DNA of 5,509 nucleotides from Sulfitobacter sp. GTDB taxonomy: Bacteria; Pseudomonadota; Alphaproteobacteria; Rhodobacterales; Rhodobacteraceae. Positions 1 to 5,509 of this stretch are shown piece by piece. Made by a program: the position numbers and the translations under genes. A model generated the notes under the pieces. The model was given only the letters and a program-made list of their open reading frames with translations, ran no database searches and was not told the DNA's origin. Location: NCBI GenBank assembly GCA_024636395.1, contig JAGXHD010000047.1, positions 1-5,509 of the forward strand. Direction: 5' to 3'. Every line of letters begins with the position of its first letter. Positions within the stretch are counted from its first letter, which is position 1.

Positions 1-641
1 CGAAGGTCTTGGGCGCCCAGACACAGGCGGGGCAGGGCGTGTTTGACGGGCAGATCGAGGTTGCTCGACGCGCCCGCGCCTATACCGGTTATTTTGCGGT
101 CGACGAGATTGATCTGCGGCATCAAAAGTTCGACGGGAGCATGTCGGAGCAACTTGAGCGGTCCTATTTCATTGCGGGGGATGCCGCGCTTGTCCTGCCC
201 CATGATCCTGTGCGGGACCGCGTACTTCTGGTCGAGCAGATGCGCATGGGTCCTTTGGGGCGCGGTGATCGGGAGATCTGGCATTTGGAGCCTATCGCGG
301 GCCGTGTCGATCCCGGCGAGCAGCCCGAGCACGCCGCACTGCGCGAGGCCCGCGAGGAGGCGGGGCTGGCAGTCGGCAGGCTGGAAACTGTCGCGCGCGG
401 CTATCCCAGCCCGGGCGACTCGACGGGATACTATCACATTTACGTAGGCATTACGGATCTGCCCGATGATGCCGCAGGCATCGGGGGCCTCGAGACGGAG
501 GCGGAAAACATCCGCTCGCGCTTGCTTTGTTTCGCAGATTTCCTTGCCATGGCCGAACGGCAGGCGCTGGCGAATACGCCGCTTGCGCTTCTCGCCTATT
601 GGCTGGCGCATCACCGAAGCAGGTTGAGGTCGGCGCAGTAG
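1..641 (+). CDS. NUDIX hydrolase, ADP-ribose pyrophosphatase / TrgB-like (5' partial)
   Basis: This is the 3' part of a NUDIX hydrolase; the frame is open to the left edge (first whole codon at 3-5), so the true start is probably outside the window. A TTG at 9 could serve as a start, but the only purine run before it (GAAGG, 2-6) is too close to be a good ribosome binding site. A perfect NUDIX box lies at 300-368: G, five residues, E, seven residues, then REAREEAGL, which supplies the Mg2+-binding glutamates. Downstream, YPSPGDSTGYYHIY matches the conserved SPG region of ADP-ribose pyrophosphatases (NudF type). Such enzymes cleave ADP-ribose to AMP and ribose 5-phosphate in the cytoplasm. I recall that TrgB proteins of Rhodobacteraceae carry this domain, sometimes behind a gamma-glutamylcyclotransferase-like domain, and sit next to cysK as here; that would explain a missing N-terminal part. 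The family is certain; the substrate and the TrgB name are inferred. Confidence 0.88.
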   Translation, partial: KVLGAQTQAGQGVFDGQIEVARRARAYTGYFAVDEIDLRHQKFDGSMSEQLERSYFIAGDAALVLPHDPVRDRVLLVEQMRMGPLGRGDREIWHLEPIAGRVDPGEQPEHAALREAREEAGLAVGRLETVARGYPSPGDSTGYYHIYVGITDLPDDAAGIGGLETEAENIRSRLLCFADFLAMAERQALANTPLALLAYWLAHHRSRLRSAQ

Positions 642-669
642 GCCGTTAGATATGCAGGGCACCATGAAT

Positions 670-674
670 GAGGG
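670..674 (+). promoter_or_regulatory. Ribosome binding site of cysK
   Basis: GAGGG lies 6 nt before the ATG at 681 and decides that start. Two earlier ATGs (664 and 668) are in other frames: the one at 664 hits a TAG at 688-690, and the one at 668 opens only an overlapping frame without family resemblance. Confidence 0.6.
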
Positions 675-680
675 CCCGAA

Positions 681-1715
681 ATGCTTGTAGCGCGCGATCT
701 GGAACACGCAGTGGGAAATACGCCCCTGATCAAATTGCGCGGTGCCAGCGCGCTCACGGGATGCGAGATTTACGGCAAGGCGGAGTTTCTCAATCCGGGC
801 CAATCGGTCAAGGACCGCGCCGCCCTCTACATCATTCGCGATGCGATTGCCCGCGGCGATCTGAAGCCGGGCGGCACCATCGTGGAGGGCACGGCTGGCA
901 ACACCGGCATTGGCCTCGCGCTCGTGGGAGCCTCGATGGGTTTCAAGTCCGTCATCGTCATTCCCGAGACGCAATCGGAGGAGAAAAAGCAGATGCTGCG
1001 CCTTGCGGGCGCTGAACTGGTGCAGGTGCCTGCCGCGCCTTACCGCAATCCGAACAATTTCATCCGCTATTCGGAGCGGCTGGCAACCGAGCTTGCGCGG
1101 ACGACCAACGAGGGCGTGATCTGGGCCAACCAGTTCGATAACATCGCCAACCGGCAGGCCCATATCGAGACGACGGGCCCTGAAATCTGGGAACAGACCA
1201 ACGGTAACGTCCACGGCTTTATCTGCGCGGTAGGCTCCGGGGGGACGCTGGCAGGCACCGGAATGGCGCTCCAGCCTAAGGGCGTGAAAATTGGAATCGC
1301 GGATCCTGATGGTGCAGCGCTCTACAGCTATTACAAAACCGGCGAACTCGCGATGGAGGGCGGGTCGATCGCCGAGGGCATCGGCCAAGTGCGCATCACC
1401 AAAAACCTCGAAGGTTTCACGCCTGATTTTGCTTACAATATCCCCGACACCGAAGCCCTGCCGCTGGTCTTCGATATGCTGGAGCATGAAGGGTTGTGCC
1501 TCGGAGCGTCTTCGGGCGTAAACATCGCGGGCGCTATCCGCATGGCCCGCGATATGGGGCCGGGCCATACCATCGTGACGATCCTTTGTGACTATGGCAC
1601 GCGCTACCAGTCCAAGCTCTTCAATCCCGAATTTCTGCGCGAAAAGGGCCTGCCGGTGCCGCATTGGCTCGACCGTGCGCCCGCCGAAATCCCATCGGTA
1701 TTCGAGGACGTATGA
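681..1715 (+). CDS. cysK: Cysteine synthase A (O-acetylserine sulfhydrylase)
   Basis: This cytoplasmic PLP enzyme (344 aa) makes L-cysteine from O-acetyl-L-serine and sulfide, the last step of sulfate assimilation. Fold-type II hallmarks appear in order: NTPLIKL (13-19); the PLP lysine K44 in NPGQSVKDRAA; the substrate-binding loop TAGNTG (71-76); QFDN (151-154), carrying the active-site Gln; the phosphate-gripping GSGGT loop (185-189); GASSG (275-279), carrying the serine facing the pyridine nitrogen; and a D-x-G-x-RY motif near 304-309. It is somewhat longer than enterobacterial CysK (about 320 aa). The substrate loop reads TAGNTG where most CysK proteins have TSGNTG. The gene follows the NUDIX gene by 39 nt and its TGA overlaps the ATG of the channel gene. 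A cystathionine beta-synthase-like activity is a less likely alternative, since the heme and regulatory domains are absent. Confidence 0.93.
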   Translation: MLVARDLEHAVGNTPLIKLRGASALTGCEIYGKAEFLNPGQSVKDRAALYIIRDAIARGDLKPGGTIVEGTAGNTGIGLALVGASMGFKSVIVIPETQSEEKKQMLRLAGAELVQVPAAPYRNPNNFIRYSERLATELARTTNEGVIWANQFDNIANRQAHIETTGPEIWEQTNGNVHGFICAVGSGGTLAGTGMALQPKGVKIGIADPDGAALYSYYKTGELAMEGGSIAEGIGQVRITKNLEGFTPDFAYNIPDTEALPLVFDMLEHEGLCLGASSGVNIAGAIRMARDMGPGHTIVTILCDYGTRYQSKLFNPEFLREKGLPVPHWLDRAPAEIPSVFEDV

Positions 1716-4129
1716 TCCCCGCTCTGCGCGCCTGTCTGGCCCGTTGGATCACATTGCTGTGCCTGTGTGCCTTCTATGCTGGCGGTGTTGCCGCGCAGGA
1801 GGTGCCTGGCGTAGACATGGGGCAGTGGGGGGCGTTGGCCACACAGGCTGAAACGGCAGTCGATCAGGCGGACACGCCTGACGCCACACTGGAGACATTG
1901 CGCGAACAGCTTGTGACATACCGCGAAGAGTTTGATGCCGCGCGGAACCTCAACAGCACCCGTATTATTAGCCTGCGCGATCAATTGGCGCAGTTGGCCC
2001 CAGCGCCCGCCGAGGGAGACGCGGCGCCCGAAGCTGCTGAGCTCGTGGCCAAGCGGACTGAACTCGAAGAACAGCTGGCGCAGCTGACCGCTCCGGTGCA
2101 GGTCGCCGAAAGTGCGTTCACACGCGCGAACGGGCTTGTGGGCGAGATTGACGCGATCCTGCGCAACAGGCAGACGGAAATGCTGGTCGAAAGTGTGGAA
2201 ACACCGCTCAATCCGGCGAATTGGCCCCTTGCGGCCGAAGCGCTGCGCTCGGCTGTCTCCAAGCTTTGGAATGAGGTTGGGCCGGAGGAGGCAGCGCAGC
2301 GCACGGCCGATCTGCGCCGGAACCTGCCGTTGATCGCACTTTGGACGCTGGCCGGTCTGGGGCTGATCATGCGGGGGCGCTCGTGGTCCAAGATGATCGT
2401 GACATGGCTAGGGCGCTCCGGCGCACGTGGTTTGGGCGTCTGGCGCTTCGTGGCCTCTCTTTTGCGGATCGTGTTCCCTCTGGTAGGGCTGACGCTGCTG
2501 GGCTTTGCCGCGCGCTCTACTGGATATCTGGGGGAACGGGGCGATCAGCTGGCTCTGCTTGTGCCTGTGCTGGGTGGTTTCATGCTCGGGTTTCGCTGGG
2601 TCGCGGAACAGGTCTTCGCCCGTGATGATGATCTGGCACTGCTCGATCTGAACAGTAAAGACCGCAGCGAGGCCCGCTTTCTGGTCAGCGGCATTACATT
2701 GTTCATCATCTTCAACATGCTGTTGTTACGCATTCTCGAGCTCGACGACGGCGGCTCGCTGGCCCGGACCGTGGTTAGCTTTCCGTTCACGGTTTTGATC
2801 TCTTACGGTGTGTACCGGATCGGCCGCCTGCTGCGCCATTATGGCTCGGAGACGATCAGCCAGGAAGGTGAGGAGATCACCCGCGCCAGCACGCTGGGGC
2901 GTCTGGTGCGCAGTCTCGGAACCGTCTCGGTTGTGGTTGCCGTAGCCTCGCCGCTGCTTCAGGCGGCTGGTTTCTACAATGCTAGCGCTTTCGTGCTGCA
3001 TCCAACAGTCCTGACGCTGGTGATCCTCGGTTTGGTCTTGGCGCTGCAAAGGTTCAGCGCTGACGTGTACGGTGCCATTACCGGTCAGGGCGAGATGGCG
3101 CGCGATACGCTGCTGCCTATTTTCTTCGGGATGGTCCTGCTGTTGCTGGCGCTGCCGGTTCTGGCGCTGGCGTGGGGCGCGCGAGTTGCGGATCTGACCG
3201 AAATTTGGGCTGCGTTCCGGCGCGGTTTCGCGATTGGCGAGTCGCGTATATCGCCCACCGATTTCCTCACTTTTGCGCTGATCTTCACGGGTGGCTATCT
3301 GGCCACACGGCTCGCGCAGGGCGCGCTCAAGACCAACGTTCTGCCGAAAACGAAAATCGACAAGGGCGGGCAGAACGCGATCGTTTCCGGTCTGGGATAT
3401 GTTGGTATATTTCTCGCGGCGTTGGCCGCCATCACCGGCGCGGGCATCGATCTCAGCTCGCTTGCTATCGTTGCGGGCGCGTTATCCGTAGGGATCGGCT
3501 TTGGTCTGCAGAACATCGTGTCCAATTTTGTCTCCGGTATCATCCTGTTGATCGAGCGACCGATTTCCGAGGGTGACTGGATTGAGGTGACCGGTGGCCA
3601 GTCGGGGTTCGTGCGCGATATCTCCGTGCGCTCGACCCGGATCGAGACCTTCGACAAAACTGATGTGATCGTGCCCAATGCTGATCTCGTCAGCGGCACC
3701 GTTACTAACTTTACCCGCGGCAACACCGTGGGGCGGGTTATCATTCCCGTCGGCGTCGCTTACGGCACCGACACGCGAAAGGTCGAGAGGATCCTGATGG
3801 AAATCGCCGACGCGCAGCCCATGGCGCTTGCCAATCCGCCCATTCAGGTTCTGTTCCTGAATTTCGGAGCGTCGTCGATGGATTTCGAGATCCGTATTTT
3901 CCTGCGCGACGTGACGTGGCTTAATCTTGTCAAAAACGATGTGAACCACGAAATCGCCAGACGCTTTGCAGAAGAAGGGATCGAGATCCCCTTTGCGCAG
4001 CAAGATATCTGGCTGCGTAACCCCGAGGTGCTGCGCAGTGCGCCGGATGCTGGCGGGTCTGCCCGAGGGGAAATTGTAGCCAAGACCGGCGCACCGGACG
4101 CAGCAGGATCTGAAGGGGACGAGCTATGA
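1712..4129 (+). CDS. DUF3772-type mechanosensitive ion channel (MscS family)
   Basis: This is a large inner-membrane channel (805 aa) expected to open under membrane tension and release solutes during hypo-osmotic shock. The start is the ATG overlapping the cysK stop (ATGA), with GAGG at 1704-1707; the frame stays open upstream to 1664, but only the 1712 start gives a clean signal peptide (1-28, VAA before Gln29). Residues 30-195 are a periplasmic, Gln/Glu/Leu-rich coiled-coil region containing a DUF3772-like patch (NWPLAAEALRSAV, near 170-182). About ten hydrophobic segments follow between 204 and 575. The MscS core comprises the pore helix (about 583-615, Gly/Ala-rich, ending GFGLQNIVSNFVSG), the beta domain (ERPISEGDWIEV, then VIVPNADLVSGTVTNFTR), and the alpha/beta vestibule domain up to about 770. 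An Ala/Gly/acidic tail ends the protein. The architecture is like MscK/YbdG-style large channels. Its ion preference cannot be read from the sequence. Confidence 0.9.
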   Translation: MIPALRACLARWITLLCLCAFYAGGVAAQEVPGVDMGQWGALATQAETAVDQADTPDATLETLREQLVTYREEFDAARNLNSTRIISLRDQLAQLAPAPAEGDAAPEAAELVAKRTELEEQLAQLTAPVQVAESAFTRANGLVGEIDAILRNRQTEMLVESVETPLNPANWPLAAEALRSAVSKLWNEVGPEEAAQRTADLRRNLPLIALWTLAGLGLIMRGRSWSKMIVTWLGRSGARGLGVWRFVASLLRIVFPLVGLTLLGFAARSTGYLGERGDQLALLVPVLGGFMLGFRWVAEQVFARDDDLALLDLNSKDRSEARFLVSGITLFIIFNMLLLRILELDDGGSLARTVVSFPFTVLISYGVYRIGRLLRHYGSETISQEGEEITRASTLGRLVRSLGTVSVVVAVASPLLQAAGFYNASAFVLHPTVLTLVILGLVLALQRFSADVYGAITGQGEMARDTLLPIFFGMVLLLLALPVLALAWGARVADLTEIWAAFRRGFAIGESRISPTDFLTFALIFTGGYLATRLAQGALKTNVLPKTKIDKGGQNAIVSGLGYVGIFLAALAAITGAGIDLSSLAIVAGALSVGIGFGLQNIVSNFVSGIILLIERPISEGDWIEVTGGQSGFVRDISVRSTRIETFDKTDVIVPNADLVSGTVTNFTRGNTVGRVIIPVGVAYGTDTRKVERILMEIADAQPMALANPPIQVLFLNFGASSMDFEIRIFLRDVTWLNLVKNDVNHEIARRFAEEGIEIPFAQQDIWLRNPEVLRSAPDAGGSARGEIVAKTGAPDAAGSEGDEL
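4112..4118 (+). promoter_or_regulatory. Ribosome binding site of alaX inside the channel gene
   Basis: GAAGGGG lies 7 nt before the ATG at 4126, within the last codons of the channel gene. It supports 4126 over the in-frame ATG at 4135 and fits re-initiation at the ATGA overlap. Confidence 0.6.
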
Positions 4130-4845
4130 CGGAAATGCTCTTTCGTGAGGACCCGTACCGGCGCGATGCGGCGGCTCGGGTGCTTGCCCATACAGTCGAG
4201 GGGGGTGTCGTGCTGGACGCGACTGTGTTTTATCCCAAAGGTGGCGGCCAGCCCGGTGACAGCGGCGCGCTCGAGTGGGATGGCAAGCGCCTTGCGATCG
4301 CCACTGCGGTCAAGGGCGAGGGCAACCAGATCGTTCTGGTCCCTTCGGAGCCTTTGGCCCTTCCGCCTATCGGCTGTCATCTGGTGCAACATCTCGATTG
4401 GGACCGCAGGCATAAACACATGCGGGTGCACACTGCGCTGCACCTGTTATCTGTGGCCGTACCTTTCGGAGTGACGGGCGGGGCCATCTCTGCGACCCAC
4501 GGACGGCTTGATTTTGACATGCCTGATGCCCCTGAGGATCGCATGGCGCTTGAGGAGGCGCTCAACGCGTTCGTGGAGCAGGATGCTCGGGTCAGTGATG
4601 GCTGGATCACCGAAGCCGAGCTTGAGGCAGCGCCTGCACTGGTCAAGACCATGGCTGTCAAACCGCCACGCGGGGTGGGCGAAATACGCCTCGTGCGCAT
4701 CGGGGAGGAGACCGACTGGATCGATCTGCAACCTTGCGGCGGCACCCATGTCGCCCGGACCGGAGAGATCGGCGCCCTGCGGCTCGGCAAGATCGAGAAG
4801 AAAGGCCGGATGAGCCGCCGGATTTACCTGCATCTCGACAGCTGA
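4126..4845 (+). CDS. alaX: Alanyl-tRNA editing protein AlaX
   Basis: This is a free-standing homologue of the AlaRS editing domain (239 aa), a zinc-dependent cytoplasmic deacylase that removes wrongly attached Ser or Gly from tRNA-Ala. The N-terminal FYPKGGGQPGD motif (35-45) is the AlaRS-like signature. The metal site is complete: HTALH (H102 and H106, the HxxxH motif) plus CGGTH (C204 and H208, the CxxxH motif). RxGEIG (211-216) follows as in the AlaRS editing domain. The length fits the AlaX-M group with its N-terminal beta-barrel. There is no aminoacylation domain, so it is not a broken alaS. Its ATG overlaps the channel stop (ATGA), so expression should depend on translation of the upstream gene. 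No convincing terminator follows the stop; the tRNA promoter region begins within about 30 nt. Confidence 0.92.
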   Translation: MTEMLFREDPYRRDAAARVLAHTVEGGVVLDATVFYPKGGGQPGDSGALEWDGKRLAIATAVKGEGNQIVLVPSEPLALPPIGCHLVQHLDWDRRHKHMRVHTALHLLSVAVPFGVTGGAISATHGRLDFDMPDAPEDRMALEEALNAFVEQDARVSDGWITEAELEAAPALVKTMAVKPPRGVGEIRLVRIGEETDWIDLQPCGGTHVARTGEIGALRLGKIEKKGRMSRRIYLHLDS

Positions 4846-4876
4846 TCAATTGCTGCCGTGCCGGATCATTTCCCGC

Positions 4877-4905
4877 TTGCACACACGCGCCCACCCTTGT
4901 TAAAG
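4877..4905 (+). promoter_or_regulatory. Candidate promoter of tRNA-Ser
   Basis: TTGCAC (4877-4882) and TTAAAG (4900-4905) are separated by 17 bp and end 10 nt before the tRNA. They resemble sigma-70 -35 and -10 boxes, each matching 4 of 6 consensus bases. The position would give a very short 5' leader. Read-through from alaX is the alternative source of transcript. Confidence 0.4.
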
Positions 4906-4915
4906 ACCCTCCAAC

Positions 4916-5005
4916 GGATCGGTGGCCGAGTGGTCGAAGGCGCACGCCTGGAAAGTGTGTAGGCGGGAGACCGTCTCCAGGGTTCGAATCCCTGTCGATC
5001 CGCCA
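4916..5005 (+). tRNA. tRNA-Ser (anticodon GGA)
   Basis: A complete 90-nt class II tRNA with genome-encoded CCA. The acceptor stem GGATCGG (4916-4922) pairs with TCGATCC (4995-5001), with one G-T pair; the discriminator is G5002 and CCA is 5003-5005. The anticodon stem CACGC/GTGTG flanks the loop CTGGAAA (4948-4954), so the anticodon is GGA (4950-4952), reading UCC and UCU serine codons. A long variable arm with stem GGCGG...CCGTC (about 4962-4975) is the mark of tRNA-Ser. The T arm is CAGGG-TTCGAAT-CCCTG (4978-4994). All stems pair, so the gene looks functional even though an integrase gene follows. Confidence 0.97.
4978..5005 (+). other. Putative attachment site (attL/attR) in the tRNA 3' end
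   Basis: The T arm through the CCA of tRNA-Ser is the usual crossover segment for tyrosine integrases that target tRNA genes. It is proposed here only because an integrase gene starts 151 bp beyond it. The second copy that would define the core is not in the window, so its exact limits are unknown. Confidence 0.45.
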
Positions 5006-5030
5006 TCATACCTTTTTACTGAACTTGAAT

Positions 5031-5055
5031 GGGCCGCTTTCAGCGGCCTTTTTCT
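5031..5055 (+). terminator. Intrinsic terminator downstream of tRNA-Ser
   Basis: A perfect 7-bp stem GGCCGCT/AGCGGCC (5032-5038 and 5042-5048) with a TTC loop is followed by five T residues (5049-5053). It lies 26 nt past the tRNA CCA and should end the tRNA transcript, separating it from the integrase gene. Confidence 0.85.
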
Positions 5056-5092
5056 ATTGTTTACATGAATTTAACGCCTGCCGTCATTTGCC

Positions 5093-5120
5093 TTGAGTTT
5101 CTTTCGGTTATGCCCATACT
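5093..5120 (+). promoter_or_regulatory. Candidate promoter of the integrase gene
   Basis: TTGAGT (5093-5098) and CATACT (5115-5120) are 16 bp apart, each matching 4 of 6 sigma-70 consensus bases, and lie between the terminator and the integrase start. The match is modest and the region is AT-rich, so chance is possible. Confidence 0.3.
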
Positions 5121-5130
5121 CGTTCCCTGA

Positions 5131-5148
5131 GTGGTACGGAATGTGGTA
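5131..5148 (+). repeat. GTGGTA direct repeat upstream of the integrase
   Basis: GTGGTA occurs at 5131-5136 and again at 5143-5148, a 12-bp period, just before the integrase start and after the candidate promoter. Short same-strand repeats here could be arm-type sites for the integrase's N-terminal domain or an autoregulatory operator. Only two copies are seen. Confidence 0.4.
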
Positions 5149-5156
5149 TTTTTTGA

Positions 5157-5509
5157 ATGGCTCTGTCTGGCAAATTGACGAAGAAGCTGGTCGAGAATCT
5201 TGGCGCTGGGCGTCATGGTGATGGCAATGGCCTTTATCTGGTGGTGGATCCGTCGGGCGCACGGCGTTGGATCGTGCGGGTGGTCGTCAAAGGCCAAAAG
5301 AACAAGAAGGGCGCTCCGTTGCGCACTGACTTTGGTCTCGGTGGAGCAGACATCGTTCCTCTGAACCAAGCGCGCGAGCGAGCACTGGAATATCGCCGGA
5401 TGGCAAAGCAAGGGTTGAACCCGCGTTTTAGCGCCCGCCAGGAGGTGCCAACATTCGAAGATGTGGCGCAGCAGGTTCACATTGACAGGATGCCCACGTG
5501 GAAAAATGC
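5157..5509 (+). CDS. Tyrosine-recombinase integrase, DUF4102/arm-binding type (3' partial)
   Basis: The first 117 codons of a phage-type integrase, cut by the right edge; it would catalyse insertion and excision of the element at its att site. The start is the ATG at 5157, directly preceded by an in-frame TGA (5154-5156), so no earlier start is possible; the ribosome binding site is weak. Residues 1-92 match the N-terminal arm-DNA-binding domain (DUF4102): LTKKLVENL, then GDGNGLYLVVDPSGARRWIV (21-40), then FGLGG (59-63), then VPLNQARERA (67-76) and KQGLNP (84-89). From TFEDVA (99-104) the core-binding domain begins. The catalytic domain with the R-H-R-Y residues lies outside the window, so activity cannot be judged. 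No frameshift or stop is seen in the visible part. Family assignment is by motif recognition. Confidence 0.85.
   Translation, partial: MALSGKLTKKLVENLGAGRHGDGNGLYLVVDPSGARRWIVRVVVKGQKNKKGAPLRTDFGLGGADIVPLNQARERALEYRRMAKQGLNPRFSARQEVPTFEDVAQQVHIDRMPTWKN

Larger units (their letters stand above)
5006..5509 (+). mobile_element. Terminal part of a putative integrative element (prophage, ICE or island)
   Basis: Everything after the tRNA CCA is probably element DNA: an AT-richer 151-bp spacer without a gene, then a tyrosine-recombinase gene reading away from the tRNA and leaving the window. This is the standard layout of an element inserted at a tRNA 3' end with the tRNA restored. Neither the cargo nor the far end is visible, so the element's kind and size cannot be stated. 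Confidence 0.6.

Noticed and set aside
1664..1711. In-frame upstream start giving the channel 16 extra residues
   Set aside because: It would put an Arg-rich stretch before the signal peptide and overlap cysK by 52 nt; the ATGA start at 1712 has a ribosome binding site and a clean signal peptide.
3844..4443. 199-codon open frame on the - strand across the channel/alaX junction
   Set aside because: Both strands cannot plausibly code here: the + strand holds the MscS vestibule domain and the AlaX signature, while the - strand product shows no motif.
4843..4868. TGATC...GATCA inverted repeat after alaX as a terminator
   Set aside because: Only a 5-bp stem with a 16-nt loop and no T-run; not a convincing intrinsic terminator.
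4126..5005. Functional link between AlaX (removes Ser from tRNA-Ala) and the adjacent tRNA-Ser gene
   Set aside because: AlaX recognises tRNA-Ala, not tRNA-Ser; adjacency is more likely chance, and nothing in the sequence ties their expression together.
5061..5480. Long open frame on the - strand opposite the integrase
   Set aside because: It spans the AT-rich spacer and the antisense of a recognisable DUF4102 domain, with no family motif or start signal of its own; it is a shadow.
1..5509. CRISPR arrays, IS elements or retron-like structures
   Set aside because: No regularly spaced repeats, transposase motifs, terminal inverted repeats or reverse-transcriptase motifs were seen on either strand.

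Overview
The window looks like a piece of an alphaproteobacterial chromosome, most likely Rhodobacteraceae (Rhodobacter/Roseobacter group). This rests on GC-rich coding with strong third-position G/C, tight ATGA gene overlaps, and a gene order (TrgB-like NUDIX protein, then cysK) that I recall from the tellurite-resistance locus of Rhodobacter sphaeroides. No database search was possible, so the lineage is an inference.

Positions 1-4845 hold four genes on the + strand with almost no space between them. They are the 3' part of a NUDIX hydrolase of the ADP-ribose pyrophosphatase/TrgB kind (open at the left edge), cysK (cysteine synthase, PLP enzyme), a large DUF3772-type mechanosensitive channel of the MscS family with a signal peptide, and alaX (free-standing alanyl-tRNA editing domain). 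The gap between the NUDIX gene and cysK is 39 nt. The cysK/channel and channel/alaX junctions are both ATGA stop-start overlaps, so the last three genes are almost certainly one translationally coupled operon. They share a loose stress theme (nucleotide clean-up, sulfur/oxyanion metabolism, osmotic relief, tRNA proofreading) rather than a single pathway.

Positions 4846-5005 hold a candidate promoter and a complete tRNA-Ser with anticodon GGA and encoded CCA. Positions 5006-5156 are an AT-richer spacer. It contains a clear intrinsic terminator, a candidate promoter and a 12-bp-spaced GTGGTA direct repeat.

From 5157 to the right edge runs the N-terminal part of a tyrosine-recombinase integrase (DUF4102/arm-binding type), cut off by the window. 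An integrase starting 151 bp past an intact tRNA 3' end is the classic layout of the end of an integrated prophage, ICE or genomic island. The window therefore probably spans the host/element boundary, and the most interesting material lies just beyond its right edge. I see no CRISPR array, IS element or new system wholly inside the window.
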